The translations under genes and the position numbers were made by a program. A stretch of DNA of 64,000 nucleotides from Facklamia hominis CCUG 36813. Its GTDB lineage: Bacteria > Bacillota > Bacilli > Lactobacillales > Aerococcaceae. Below, in pieces: positions 37,250 to 46,288 of the stretch. The DNA is taken from contig NZ_JH932292.1 in the NCBI RefSeq assembly GCF_000301035.1, forward strand, positions 124,001 to 188,000, given 5' to 3'. Numbering within the stretch: the first letter of the stretch is position 1; the number at the start of each line of letters is the position of its first letter. The notes below the pieces were generated by a model, which searched no databases, had not been told where the DNA came from, and saw only the letters and a list, made by a program, of their open reading frames with translations.

Positions 37250-38425
37250 ATGGCTAATCATAAGGCCTTAGTTTTAGGAGGAAATTATTATATTGGTTTG
37301 AGTATAGTACGGTGTTTAGGTAAAAAGGGGGTATCTGTTACTCTCTATGACTACGATGAAAGCCGAGCTTTTGCGATGCATTCACGTTATGTACAAGAAA
37401 AGTTAATCGGACCAGATTATAATAAAGATCCTGAAGCGATGCTCAATTTTTTAGTAGATTATGGGAAACAACAAAGCGAAAAACCTGTTCTTTTTCCAAC
37501 AACTGACACCTTAGCTTTATATATTGATCGCTACATGGATATATTGAAAGACTATTATTTAATTACCATGACTGAGCAAGGATTATGGCAAAGGGTGATT
37601 GATAAGGATCAATTATATCGATTAGCTGAAAGGCATCGGATGCCTTATCCAATCACTTTGTCTGCTCAAGACCCTGAATTATTGGATAAGTTGCATGCTA
37701 ACTTAGCTTATCCAGTTATTTTAAAACCTGTTGATTCGATGGGCTTTGTTTCGCGTTTTAGAACAAAATTGTTTATTATTCATTCAGATGAAGAACTCAT
37801 GCAAAAAATTCAAATGACACAAAATGCAGGCTATGAAATGGTAGTCCAGCGATTCATACAAGGTTTTGATGACCATATGTATACCTTTGATGCTTATTTG
37901 GATCAAAATTCTAAAGTGACTCATTGGATGACTGGCCATAAATTACGACAATTTCCGATCAATTTTGGCGCATCGACTTATATTCGGCAAGAATATGTTC
38001 CTCGTTTGGCAGAGTTAGGCATTCCATTTCTTCAATCAATTGGATTTAAGGGCTTTGCTGAAATTGAATTTAAGAAAGATGCTCAAACGGGTGAGTTTTT
38101 CTTAATTGAGATTAATGCACGGACTACCAATTTTAATGCGATGATTGAAAAGGTCGGGATTAACATGCCCTATTTAGCCTACCTTGAGTTAACCGGGCAT
38201 GGAATTGGACAAAAAGTAATTGATTATGATAGTCATATTTATTTTCAATATTTAAAAGAAGATTTAGTTGCGATGAGAGATTATTACCGAACTGGCCAAC
38301 TAAGTTTAACAACTATGATTAAAAGCTTATTTAATCGAAAAGTTGGAGCTATTTGGTCTTGGTCTGATCCATTGCCTGGATTTGCCTACTGTTACCAACT
38401 AATCGCTCATCGTTTAAAAAAATAA
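37250..38425 (+). CDS. asl: D-aspartate ligase-like ATP-grasp enzyme
   Basis: A cytoplasmic ATP-grasp carboxylate-amine ligase of 391 residues. The N-terminal domain starts ALVLGGNYYIGLSIVRCLG, the ATP-binding lysine region is YPVILKPVDSMGF, and the metal ligands are in LIEINARTTN. Homologues Aslfm of Enterococcus faecium and AslA of L. lactis attach D-aspartate to the lysine side chain of the UDP-MurNAc-pentapeptide. The aspartate racemase gene 11 bp downstream is the same partnership as in E. faecium. The amide linkage makes an L-Lys-D-Asp cross-bridge. The named function rests on family and neighbourhood, not on a tested activity. Confidence 0.8.
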   Translation: MANHKALVLGGNYYIGLSIVRCLGKKGVSVTLYDYDESRAFAMHSRYVQEKLIGPDYNKDPEAMLNFLVDYGKQQSEKPVLFPTTDTLALYIDRYMDILKDYYLITMTEQGLWQRVIDKDQLYRLAERHRMPYPITLSAQDPELLDKLHANLAYPVILKPVDSMGFVSRFRTKLFIIHSDEELMQKIQMTQNAGYEMVVQRFIQGFDDHMYTFDAYLDQNSKVTHWMTGHKLRQFPINFGASTYIRQEYVPRLAELGIPFLQSIGFKGFAEIEFKKDAQTGEFFLIEINARTTNFNAMIEKVGINMPYLAYLELTGHGIGQKVIDYDSHIYFQYLKEDLVAMRDYYRTGQLSLTTMIKSLFNRKVGAIWSWSDPLPGFAYCYQLIAHRLKK

Positions 38426-38435
38426 GGAGGAAACT

Positions 38436-39134
38436 ATGGCACGACAAACCGTTATTGGGGTTTTAGGTGGCATGGGCCCAGCTGCAACCGCTTCTTTCTT
38501 TCAAAACATTATTCAGCAGACGACAGATATTCATTGTGACCAAGATCATTTTAGGGTAGTTATAGATAGCCACCCACAAATTCCTGACCGTACGGAGGCA
38601 ATTCTTCATAAAGGACCGAGCCCCTTGGATGCTTTAATGGAATCAGTTCAACTTTTAGAAAGAGCAGGCTGTGATTTGATCGCTATTCCATGTATGACAT
38701 GTCATTATTATATAGATACCCTTCAAGCACAGTCTTCCGTTAAAATTTTAAATGCTTATCAAGTTTTAAACCGATTTCTCGAAAATAAATATCCAAGTAT
38801 GGAAAAAGTTGGAGTCATGTGTACTGATGGCACACGAAAGATAGATCTTTTTTCACATCATCTTTCTAAACAGGTCATTTATCCAAATAGAGATTATCAA
38901 GAGAAAGTGATGGAGGCAATTTATGGCCCTGAAGGCATAAAAAATGGGCACGTGGGAACATACCCTAATCAATTATTAAAAGAAGCTGGTCATCATCTCA
39001 TTGATGAAGGTGCACAGGCTATTATTGCAGGTTGTACTGAAATTGAATTAGCCACAGGACAAGCGGATTACTCGGTGGAATTTATTGATCCTATGAAGCT
39101 GTTAGTTGATTATATTGTTAAGAATTACCAGTAA
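38436..39134 (+). CDS. racD: Aspartate/glutamate racemase (probable aspartate racemase)
   Basis: A cofactor-independent racemase of 232 residues. The two catalytic cysteines lie in IPCMTCHYY (C86) and IIAGCTEIELA (near 200). The N-terminus GVLGGMGPAATASFF and the substrate loop (DRTEAIL) match aspartate racemases more than MurI. It supplies D-aspartate to the ligase just upstream. GGAGG precedes the ATG. It is the last gene of the operon; a terminator follows. Confidence 0.85.
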   Translation: MARQTVIGVLGGMGPAATASFFQNIIQQTTDIHCDQDHFRVVIDSHPQIPDRTEAILHKGPSPLDALMESVQLLERAGCDLIAIPCMTCHYYIDTLQAQSSVKILNAYQVLNRFLENKYPSMEKVGVMCTDGTRKIDLFSHHLSKQVIYPNRDYQEKVMEAIYGPEGIKNGHVGTYPNQLLKEAGHHLIDEGAQAIIAGCTEIELATGQADYSVEFIDPMKLLVDYIVKNYQ

Positions 39135-39175
39135 TTTTAAGAGTCATTCGGCCTTTTTACGAATAATAATAAACA

Positions 39176-39210
39176 AAATCCCTAAACTGATAAAAGTCTA
39201 GGGATTTTTA
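39176..39210. terminator. Bidirectional terminator between racD and the glutamine-amidotransferase gene
   Basis: Stem aaatcccta (39176-39184) with tagggattt (39199-39207) and T-rich tails on both strands. Confidence 0.75.
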
Positions 39211-39214
39211 TTGA

Positions 39215-39937
39215 TTATTTTTGACAAGCTTCAATAAAACAATTAAAAATAGCTTGGGAGGCTGGTGAATAATTATATGTATATTCAGGATGCCACTGTA
39301 AACCTAATAGAAAAGGATGATCCCGATCTTCTAGCGCTTCAATCACTCGATCCTGTGACCAAGCGATTGCTTTCAAACTAGGTGCCAATTGCTTGATAAT
39401 TTGGTGATGAACAGAGTTTACTCGAATATCATCGGATATTAAGGATTTAAGAAATGAATCCTCTGCAATGTTAATAGAATGGGTGGCATATTCCATCTCA
39501 CTGCTTTGACAATGTTGTATTTGGATTGAGGGGTTTTGACTTAAATCTTGGTAGAGGTTACCACCAAAGGCAATATTAAGTAGTTGCATTCCTCGGCAGA
39601 TTCCTAATATTGGTTTGTTGAGGGGATAAAATTGTCGGATGAGATTCATTTCATGTCGGTCTCTGGCTGGAAATATCGGCCCTAAGTTGGGATGAGGTTC
39701 CTCTTGGTAATAACTTGGATCAAGGTCATGACCACCACTTAGAATTAGGCCGTCCAGTCGTTGAGTAATTTCTTCTAGATTATCAATATTCAGTATAGGT
39801 ATTGCGACTGGAATTCCTCCTGCTTTTTCGACCGCGGTCACTAAGTAGTGAGGAAGATAGGTAGCATCAAACGGCTGATAACGAGGATCATTATGAATCG
39901 AGGTGATAGAAGTAGTGATACCAATTAAAGGCTTCAT
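39215..39937 (-). CDS. Gamma-glutamyl-GABA hydrolase-like class I glutamine amidotransferase (PuuD family)
   Basis: A 240-residue hydrolase with the nucleophile Cys in ILGICRGMQLLNIA and the catalytic His in LQWHPEY, the pattern of peptidase C26/PuuD. No synthase partner is fused. Family members release glutamate from gamma-glutamyl compounds, but a role in polyamine breakdown cannot be assumed because no puu genes are present. AAAGGA precedes the ATG about nine bases upstream. It is convergent with racD and divergent from holA. Confidence 0.87.
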   Translation of the reverse strand: MKPLIGITTSITSIHNDPRYQPFDATYLPHYLVTAVEKAGGIPVAIPILNIDNLEEITQRLDGLILSGGHDLDPSYYQEEPHPNLGPIFPARDRHEMNLIRQFYPLNKPILGICRGMQLLNIAFGGNLYQDLSQNPSIQIQHCQSSEMEYATHSINIAEDSFLKSLISDDIRVNSVHHQIIKQLAPSLKAIAWSQDRVIEALEDRDHPFLLGLQWHPEYTYNYSPASQAIFNCFIEACQK

Positions 39938-40036
39938 AGTCTGTATCCTTTCGATTGAATTTGTTTGTTATTATAGCTAAAATGGATAGGATAGTAAATA
40001 ATTGTAGTGTTGAAATGGTAAGATTAGGAGAAAAAT

Positions 40037-41056
40037 ATGGGTTATCAAGAAGCCATTCAAGCGATAAATCAAAATGATATTCAAGCAATTTATACTTTAT
40101 TAGGTAAGGAATATTTCCTGATTCAGGAATTTCGTGAAACGTTGATGAAAAGTGTTGAGAGATATTATAGTGATTTAGATATATCTGTCCTTGACTATCG
40201 TGAAGTGACAATGGATCAGGTTTTAGATGAGGCTGAGAGTTTTTCCTTTTTAGCTGAATTAAGGTTAGTTATGGTGGAGGAGGCAGATTTTATTTCAACC
40301 AATCCTCAGAAAAAGCTGACAATCGCTGAAGAAAAAAGACTTCAAGCTTATTTAAAAGATCCTAACCCTGGGACCTGTTTATTGTTTTTGATGCCTTATG
40401 AAAAAGTTGATAAACGACGAAAATTGACTCAACAAATTCAAAAATATAGTCAATTTATTGAGGTCTTGGCTTTGGACGAAAGAGAGTTGAGACGATACTT
40501 AAAAGACTATATTAAAGCAGCTTCACTAAATGTTACAAAAGAAGCCTTTGAAGAATTATTGACACGTACTAATTTTCAATTGAGTCAGACCATGGCGGAA
40601 ATTAAAAAATTAGAACAATATGCCAAAAATAATGAAACGATTAATTTAGAAGTTGTTAAAAATTTGGTAACGCGGAGTCTCGAGTCTAATATTTTTGAAT
40701 TAACTGATGCCATTCTTCGACGGCATTTTGTGGAGGCTATCCAAATCTATCAAGATTTGATTTTGATGAAGAACGATCCTTTGGCTTTGCAAGCTTTAAT
40801 TATTTCACAATTTCGATTAATTTTACAAGTGCAAATTCTTTATGAAGCTGGTCAAAATCAAGGAGAAATGGCTAAGAGTTTAAATGTACATCCTTATCGG
40901 GTTAAATTAGCCATGAATTATGCGACGTCAATGGATCGGCGAGTTTTAGAAAAGCTTTATCGTTCTTTAATTGAGGCTGATTTCTTTATTAAGACTGGAA
41001 AATCGCAAGCAGACACATCTTTTTATCTTATTTTAAGTCAATTAGCTCATTCTTGA
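40037..41056 (+). CDS. holA: DNA polymerase III subunit delta
   Basis: The clamp-loader wrench subunit, 339 residues. Residues 15-35 (DIQAIYTLLGKEYFLIQEF) form the typical start of the AAA+-like module, followed by the middle lid and collar domains. The mid-chain block RSLESNIFELTDAI and the C-terminal LYRSLIEADFFIKTGK fit HolA of Firmicutes. It lacks a functional Walker A, as expected. AGGAGAAA precedes the ATG. The neighbour rpsT on the opposite strand is the usual Firmicutes arrangement. Confidence 0.9.
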   Translation: MGYQEAIQAINQNDIQAIYTLLGKEYFLIQEFRETLMKSVERYYSDLDISVLDYREVTMDQVLDEAESFSFLAELRLVMVEEADFISTNPQKKLTIAEEKRLQAYLKDPNPGTCLLFLMPYEKVDKRRKLTQQIQKYSQFIEVLALDERELRRYLKDYIKAASLNVTKEAFEELLTRTNFQLSQTMAEIKKLEQYAKNNETINLEVVKNLVTRSLESNIFELTDAILRRHFVEAIQIYQDLILMKNDPLALQALIISQFRLILQVQILYEAGQNQGEMAKSLNVHPYRVKLAMNYATSMDRRVLEKLYRSLIEADFFIKTGKSQADTSFYLILSQLAHS

Positions 41057-41069
41057 TGGGCATACTTAA

Positions 41070-41109
41070 AAAGGCCAAGGAGCAACGATGGTTGCCCTTG
41101 GCCTTGATT
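41070..41109 (-). terminator. Terminator between holA and rpsT
   Basis: Stem aaggccaagg-agcaac with gttgc-ccttggcctt (41071-41105). The T-run is stronger on the minus strand, so it mainly ends rpsT but can act both ways. Confidence 0.75.
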
Positions 41110-41130
41110 GTTTATTGAGTCGATTCAAGC

Positions 41131-41391
41131 TTATTTTGCTGAATTAACTAATTTTGCTAAACGTGATTTATCACGTGATGCTTTATTGTGATGGATTAAG
41201 CCTTTGTTAACTGCTGAATCAATGGCTTTAACCGCTGCATTGAATAAAGCTTGGCTATCACCTTCGCCAGTTTCAACTGCTTGGCGAACTTTTTTAATGG
41301 CAGTACGAAGAGCTGCTGTTTGTGAACGCTTGCGAGAATTCACACTTTCAGTTTGACGTACGCGCTTTAAGGCTGATTTAGTATTGGCCAT
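41131..41391 (-). CDS. rpsT: 30S ribosomal protein S20
   Basis: S20 is a basic, helical primary rRNA-binding protein of the 30S body. The 86-residue product starts MANTKSALKRVRQ and ends with HHNKASRDKSRLAK, both diagnostic. AGGGGTGACC precedes the ATG. The promoter lies about 60 bp upstream on the minus strand, and a small ctaag/cttag hairpin in the leader could be a regulatory element, though none was identified with confidence. Confidence 0.98.
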   Translation of the reverse strand: MANTKSALKRVRQTESVNSRKRSQTAALRTAIKKVRQAVETGEGDSQALFNAAVKAIDSAVNKGLIHHNKASRDKSRLAKLVNSAK

Positions 41392-41449
41392 TTATGGTCA
41401 CCCCTTTTCCTATAGAATCGTCTAAGCTAAAACTTAGTCAACAGAAAAC

Positions 41450-41478
41450 ATTATACCGAAGTCATATTAAAGATGCAA
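41450..41478 (-). promoter_or_regulatory. Promoter of rpsT
   Basis: Minus strand TTGCAT (41478-41473), 17-bp spacer, perfect TATAAT (41455-41450). Confidence 0.75.
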
Positions 41479-41583
41479 TCTTTTATTGCACAATTAGGCT
41501 CAAAAACCTAGATATATCAGTGTTACAAGTTTATTAATGAATATTAAGGCTAAAAATGAGTTTAAATGATTAAAGTGATTTAT

Positions 41584-41612
41584 TTGACAATATTAGTCAT
41601 CTTCATTAAATT
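41584..41612 (+). promoter_or_regulatory. Promoter of uvrB
   Basis: Perfect TTGACA (41584-41589), 17-bp spacer, TAAATT (41607-41612). No LexA box is visible here. Confidence 0.6.
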
Positions 41613-41647
41613 TAGGAAGATGATGCCAATGAGGAGGCGTACAAAAG

Positions 41648-43645
41648 GTGTTAAATAATAAATTTAAAATTAAGGCCCCCTATAAACCTGCTGGAGATCA
41701 GCCTGAAGCCATTGCGCAACTGGTCCAAGGTTTGCATAGGGGAACTAAGGAACAAATACTATTGGGGGCAACAGGTACTGGTAAGACATTTACAATTGCG
41801 AATGTTATTCAGGAAGTTAATAAACCAACTTTGGTTTTAGCTCATAATAAAACCTTAGCCGGACAATTGTATTCAGAATTGTTGGAGTTTTTTCCAGAAA
41901 ATGCCGTAGAGTATTTTGTTTCGTATTATGATTATTATCAACCAGAAGCTTATGTCCCTTCATCGGATACTTATATTGAGAAGGAGTCTTCAGTTAACGA
42001 TGAGATTGATAAGTTACGACACTCCGCTTCATCTGCTTTATTAGAAAGAAATGATGTCATTGTGGTTGCTTCTGTTTCGTGTATCTATGGGTTAGTTGAT
42101 CCTAAAGTTTATCGAGATCATGTGTTATCCTTACGACAGGGACAGGAAATCTCTCGTGAAGAAGTAATGACGCGACTAGTTGATATGCAATTTGTACGTA
42201 ATGATATAGATTTCCAACGGGGAACTTTTCGAGCGAGAGGGGATGTTTTAGAAATTTTTTTAGCATCCCGTGATAAAGAGGTAATTCGGGTTGAATTTTT
42301 TGGAGATGAAATTGATCGTATTCGAGAAGTGGATGTTCTAACAGGAGAAGTAAAGAATGATGTTGCCCATTTTCCAGTATATCCCGCTACTCACTTCGTC
42401 GCTGATCAACCTCAAATTTTGCTGGCGGTTGATACCATCCGTCAAGAATTGGAAGAGCAATTGGATTTCTTACGTAAAGAAAATAAATTATTAGAAGCCC
42501 AACGCTTAGAGCAACGGACAAACTATGACATTGAAATGTTATTAGAGATGGGTTATTGTTCTGGAATTGAGAATTATTCTCGCCATATGGATGGTAGAAA
42601 ACCGGGCCAAGCACCTTTTACCTTGCTTGATTTTTTTCCCGATGATTTTTTAATTGTGGTTGATGAGTCGCATATGACGATGCCGCAAATTCGTGGTATG
42701 TATAATGGAGACCGTGCACGTAAGCAGCAGTTAATTGATTTTGGTTTTCGTCTACCTTCTGCTTTAGATAATCGTCCTTTAAAGTTAAATGAGTTTGAAG
42801 AACATGTTCACCAAATTATTTATATTTCTGCGACACCAGGTCCTTATGAGATGGAAAGAGCTACTCTTCCAATGGCGCAGCAGATTATTCGACCTACTGG
42901 TTTACTGGATCCAATAGTAGAAGTTCGACCGATTAAAGGTCAAATTGATGATTTAGTCCATGAAATTAATCGAAGAGTCGACAAGAATGAAAGAGTATTT
43001 ATTACAACTTTAACTAAGAAGATGTCAGAAGATTTAACAGAATATCTCAAAGAGATTGATATTAAAGTGAAGTATCTTCATTCGGATATTGCTACCCTAG
43101 AACGAACTGAGATTATTCGCGATCTTAGATTGGGAGTGTTCGATGTTTTAGTTGGAATTAATCTTTTGAGGGAAGGTATCGATGTTCCAGAAGTTTCTCT
43201 GGTGGCTATTTTAGATGCAGATAAGGAAGGTTTTTTAAGGTCTGAGAGAGCTTTGGTCCAAACCATTGGTCGAGCTGCGCGTAATGCCGATGGAACGGTT
43301 ATCATGTATGCGGATTGTATTACAGAATCGATGAAAAATGCGATCGATGAGACAAAGCGTCGCCGTGAGATTCAAGAAGCTTATAATAAAAAGCATGGTA
43401 TAACGCCGAAAACCATTAAAAAAGATATTCGTGATTTGATCCGTATTACAACGGATGTTAGTCATGAAGAAAAAGAAGAAAATACTTTGGCTAAATTCAA
43501 AAAGCTATCTCGTTTACAAAGACAGGAAGAGTTAGAGCGGATGACACTTCAAATGAAAACTTATGCCAAAGAGCTTAATTTTGAACAAGCAGCCTTGATG
43601 CGGGATGTCATTATGGAGCTAAAAGCTAAGTTTTCGATGAAATAA
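41648..43645 (+). CDS. uvrB: Excinuclease ABC subunit B
   Basis: The helicase-like damage verification subunit of nucleotide excision repair. The 665-residue protein has Walker [10 protein letters not shown], the beta-hairpin region [20 protein letters not shown], the DESH box near [11 protein letters not shown], and the C-terminal UvrC-binding UVR domain ([20 protein letters not shown]). The start is GTG at 41648 with GAGGAGG ten bases upstream. It stands alone: uvrA is not adjacent in this window. Confidence 0.97.
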   Translation: MLNNKFKIKAPYKPAGDQPEAIAQLVQGLHRGTKEQILLGATGTGKTFTIANVIQEVNKPTLVLAHNKTLAGQLYSELLEFFPENAVEYFVSYYDYYQPEAYVPSSDTYIEKESSVNDEIDKLRHSASSALLERNDVIVVASVSCIYGLVDPKVYRDHVLSLRQGQEISREEVMTRLVDMQFVRNDIDFQRGTFRARGDVLEIFLASRDKEVIRVEFFGDEIDRIREVDVLTGEVKNDVAHFPVYPATHFVADQPQILLAVDTIRQELEEQLDFLRKENKLLEAQRLEQRTNYDIEMLLEMGYCSGIENYSRHMDGRKPGQAPFTLLDFFPDDFLIVVDESHMTMPQIRGMYNGDRARKQQLIDFGFRLPSALDNRPLKLNEFEEHVHQIIYISATPGPYEMERATLPMAQQIIRPTGLLDPIVEVRPIKGQIDDLVHEINRRVDKNERVFITTLTKKMSEDLTEYLKEIDIKVKYLHSDIATLERTEIIRDLRLGVFDVLVGINLLREGIDVPEVSLVAILDADKEGFLRSERALVQTIGRAARNADGTVIMYADCITESMKNAIDETKRRREIQEAYNKKHGITPKTIKKDIRDLIRITTDVSHEEKEENTLAKFKKLSRLQRQEELERMTLQMKTYAKELNFEQAALMRDVIMELKAKFSMK

Positions 43646-43662
43646 AATTCTTATAATAAGCA

Positions 43663-43700
43663 TTGTAAAAAGAAATATATTCCACTACAATAGAGTGGAA
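43663..43700 (+). promoter_or_regulatory. Promoter of the folate operon with dyad over the -10
   Basis: TTGTAA (43663-43668), 17-bp spacer, TACAAT (43686-43691). A perfect dyad, ttccact (43680-43686) and agtggaa (43694-43700), surrounds the -10 box and could be an operator. Confidence 0.6.
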
Positions 43701-43704
43701 TTAG

Positions 43705-43797
43705 AACAGAGTAAATGATTAACGTTAAGTGCTTCCGGATGGGATGTTGCCGGTAGACGAAGTGGCTATCACGCGGTTGATCATTGCCTCCGCTGTT
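43705..43797 (+). ncRNA. Tetrahydrofolate (THF) riboswitch
   Basis: The aptamer matches the THF class in order and sequence: GAGTAAATGATTAACGTTAAG, then GGATGGGATGTTGCC, then ACGAAGTGG...CACGCGGTTGATCATTGCCTCCGC. P1 pairs aacag (43705-43709) with ctgtt (43793-43797). In Firmicutes the class binds reduced folates and lowers expression of folate genes. Here it sits between a promoter and a terminator ahead of folP. Confidence 0.93.
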
Positions 43798-43810
43798 AAT
43801 CCTTGCGGGG

Positions 43811-43840
43811 GCACCTTAGTTAATCTAAGGTGCTCTTTTT
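43811..43840 (+). terminator. Riboswitch-controlled terminator before folP
   Basis: Stem gcaccttag (43811-43819) with ctaaggtgc (43825-43833), then CTTTTT. Upstream cctccgc of the aptamer can pair with gcggggg at 43805-43811, a plausible alternative helix linking ligand binding to termination. Confidence 0.85.
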
Positions 43841-43867
43841 CTGATAATTTTTCTCAAGGAGCATATT

Positions 43868-44857
43868 ATGGAAGTAAAGCAAGTAGTAAGAGATTTTCAT
43901 TTTAACCAACGAAAGATTTGTCATGGGCAAGCTACTATCATTTGCGGCATTGTCAATGTAACTCCGGATTCATTTTCTGATGGAGGACAATGGTTTCAAA
44001 CAGATAAAGCCATTAAAAGGGCAAAGTATTTGATTCAAGCAGGCTGTAAAATGATAGATATTGGTGGGGAATCGACCCGTCCGGGATCAAGCTATGTTGA
44101 AATTGATGAAGAGATTGCCCGCGTAGTACCTGTTATTAGGGCATTACGACAAGATTCAGATGTTATTATTTCAGTGGATACTTGGAAGGCAGAAGTTGCT
44201 AAGGCAGCGATTGAAGCCGGGGCAGATATAATTAATGATATTACTGGCTTATTAGGTGATCCAGCAATGGCTAATGTAATTAGTCAGTCCCAAGTAGGCT
44301 GCGTGGCCATGTTTAATCCTGTCATTGTTCGTCCAGAACATCCTTCAGCCAAAATTTTTCCTCATTTTGGCGCAGAAGGCATCTTTACTCATCAAGAACT
44401 ACAAGCATTCAGTCAAATGGATGATTTAAGTTTAATGGAGGCTTATTTTGACAAAACCTTGGAAATAGCTCAAGCAGCAGGGATTTCTTTAAATCGACTC
44501 ATGTTAGATCCAGGAATCGGTTTTGGATTAACTAAAAAGGAAAACTATCACCTTGTTCGTGAGTCGCAGCGTATTCACGATTGGGGATTTACTTGTTTTT
44601 TGGGTGTTTCAAGAAAACGATTTATTCAAAATACGTTAGCGGAAGCGGGTTTTGATACGGATCCAAGTAAGGAAGAAGGTTTTGCATTAAGAGATGAAGC
44701 GTCCGCAGCACTGACTGCTGTCGCATCTTATATGGGGATTGAAGTTGTGCGGGTTCATGTGGCTAAAGAACACGTCGTTGCTGGATTAATTGGCTCAAAT
44801 ATTCGTTTAGCGGATCAATTGGATGATATTAATTTTTCGGCCTATCAGAAGAAGTAA
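43868..44857 (+). CDS. folP: Dihydropteroate synthase
   Basis: Condenses 6-hydroxymethyl-dihydropterin pyrophosphate with p-aminobenzoate; the sulfonamide target. It is a TIM-barrel enzyme of 329 residues, longer than the usual 270-290. Motifs: GIVNVTPDSFSDGG, IDIGGESTRPGS, MLDPGIGFGLTK. The extra length is an insertion of about 45 residues between VAMFNP and the ML DPGIGFG segment, a form also found in other Lactobacillales. CAAGGAG precedes the ATG. First gene of the riboswitch-controlled folate operon. Confidence 0.96.
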   Translation: MEVKQVVRDFHFNQRKICHGQATIICGIVNVTPDSFSDGGQWFQTDKAIKRAKYLIQAGCKMIDIGGESTRPGSSYVEIDEEIARVVPVIRALRQDSDVIISVDTWKAEVAKAAIEAGADIINDITGLLGDPAMANVISQSQVGCVAMFNPVIVRPEHPSAKIFPHFGAEGIFTHQELQAFSQMDDLSLMEAYFDKTLEIAQAAGISLNRLMLDPGIGFGLTKKENYHLVRESQRIHDWGFTCFLGVSRKRFIQNTLAEAGFDTDPSKEEGFALRDEASAALTAVASYMGIEVVRVHVAKEHVVAGLIGSNIRLADQLDDINFSAYQKK

Positions 44858-44867
44858 GGAGTTATGA

Positions 44868-45218
44868 ATGTTTAAGATTAAATTAAATAATATGTTTTTT
44901 TATTCTCATATCGGGGTGTTTGAAGAAGAAAAAAAATTAGGTCAAAAGTTAGCGATCGATCTTTGTGTGACTATTAAGAACTCAGTGAAAGCTGACCAGT
45001 TAGATGAAACAGTTTCATATGCTCATTTTTATCAAATAATTGAAACATATATTCAAGAAACACGGGCAGATCTGATTGAAACGCTCGCCTTTGATATTGT
45101 ACGCCTAATCAAGAATTCGAGCCCCGAAAAAATTGATTTGGTAAAGGTAAATGTTCGTAAACTACAATTACCAATCGAGGGTTTTATGGATAGTGCGGAA
45201 ATTGAATTGGAGGCTTAA
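44868..45218 (+). CDS. folB: Dihydroneopterin aldolase
   Basis: Splits dihydroneopterin to 6-hydroxymethyl-dihydropterin and glycolaldehyde. It is a 116-residue tunnelling-fold enzyme with MFFYSHIGVFEEEK at the N-terminus (the catalytic Glu in that loop) and DLIETLAFDIV in the middle. AAGGA precedes the ATG, seven bases upstream. Two bases separate it from folK, so the two are coupled. Confidence 0.95.
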   Translation: MFKIKLNNMFFYSHIGVFEEEKKLGQKLAIDLCVTIKNSVKADQLDETVSYAHFYQIIETYIQETRADLIETLAFDIVRLIKNSSPEKIDLVKVNVRKLQLPIEGFMDSAEIELEA

Positions 45219-45223
45219 GATTG

Positions 45224-45706
45224 ATGCATCAGGTTTATCTGAGTTTAGGGTCGAATATGGGGGACCGTATTCAGCAATTAAAAAGTGCACAGAAGTATTT
45301 AAAAATGCATAAGGAAATTAAAATCATTCATTCGTCCTCTTATTACCAAACTTCACCGGTTGGAGGAGTTGTTCAAGATGATTTTATTAATCAGGCATTG
45401 TTGATTGAAACTAGTTTATCGGCGTATTGCTTATTGGATTATATTCATGAAATCGAAGCCAAATTGCATCGTGAACGAATTGTGCGATGGGGACCAAGAA
45501 CGGTAGACATTGATATCTTATTTTTCGATCATAAAAATCAGGAGGATCCTAAATTAATATTACCTCATCCCCAGATTTTCAACCGTTTATTTGTCCTTAT
45601 TCCTTTAAGGGAAATTATGCAAGATGATTTTTATCAAAAAGATGCCGTTCTTGATGCCATTGAATTACTGGAAGCTCAGGGGCAGCAAAAAATAGAAAGA
45701 GTGTAA
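45224..45706 (+). CDS. folK: HPPK, 2-amino-4-hydroxy-6-hydroxymethyldihydropteridine pyrophosphokinase
   Basis: Transfers pyrophosphate from ATP to the pterin, giving the substrate of DHPS. The 160-residue enzyme has YLSLGSNMGDR at the start, the FINQALLIET motif, and RWGPRTVDIDILFFD, which holds two metal-binding aspartates. Start choice: TTG 45221 or ATG 45224, both after GGAGG at 45209-45213; ATG is given. It overlaps nothing and ends two bases before folE. Confidence 0.95.
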   Translation: MHQVYLSLGSNMGDRIQQLKSAQKYLKMHKEIKIIHSSSYYQTSPVGGVVQDDFINQALLIETSLSAYCLLDYIHEIEAKLHRERIVRWGPRTVDIDILFFDHKNQEDPKLILPHPQIFNRLFVLIPLREIMQDDFYQKDAVLDAIELLEAQGQQKIERV

Positions 45707-45708
45707 AA

Positions 45709-46287
45709 ATGAAAGAAATGAATTTAAGTCGAGTGGAAGAACTAGTACGGGAAATTTTAATTGAGATTGGTGAAGATCCTGATCGTGATGGATTAATTGA
45801 AACACCTAAGCGTGTTGCTAAAGCTCTGGCAGAGACAACCGCTTCAACTCGTTTGACGGAATTTTCTGAGGGAAAGATGTTCCCGACTGAACATGAAGAT
45901 GATGACCAATTTGTTTCGGTTAACAATATCCCTTTTTATTCGATGTGTGAACATCACATGCTTCCTTTTTTTGGCCAGGTTTCTGTAGCCTATCTACCGC
46001 AAGGTGGCAAAATTATTGGCCTTTCTAAAATTCCAAGATTGGTTGATTATGTATCAAAAAAATTGAATGTACAAGAGAATATTACCCGAGAAGTGGCGAA
46101 TATTTTGATGGAAGTGACCAATGCCAGAGGAGTGGCAGTGATTGTTGATGCAAGACACATGTGCGTTGAAATGCGTGGTGTTAAGAAAATGAATTCGATC
46201 ACTCGAACTTGTTATTATGTTGGAGAGTTTAAGGAAAATATACAACTTAGAAATGAGTTCTTACAATCCCTACCAAAGGTGAATTAA
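45709..46287 (+). CDS. folE: GTP cyclohydrolase I
   Basis: The first committed step, converting GTP to dihydroneopterin triphosphate. The 192-residue protein shows the zinc ligands CEHHMLPFFG and HMCVEMRGV and the tunnelling-fold blocks VAYLPQGGKIIGLSK. It is the type I (FolE) enzyme; no FolE2 is seen. It lies immediately after folK and one base before folC. Confidence 0.97.
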   Translation: MKEMNLSRVEELVREILIEIGEDPDRDGLIETPKRVAKALAETTASTRLTEFSEGKMFPTEHEDDDQFVSVNNIPFYSMCEHHMLPFFGQVSVAYLPQGGKIIGLSKIPRLVDYVSKKLNVQENITREVANILMEVTNARGVAVIVDARHMCVEMRGVKKMNSITRTCYYVGEFKENIQLRNEFLQSLPKVN

Positions 46288-46288
46288 A

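Noticed and set aside
39891-40211. Minus-strand frame over the start of holA
   Set aside because: It overlaps two well-supported genes and has no ribosome site or family match.
41584-41648. SOS control of uvrB
   Set aside because: No LexA-type palindrome near the uvrB promoter, unlike at 55.6 kb.
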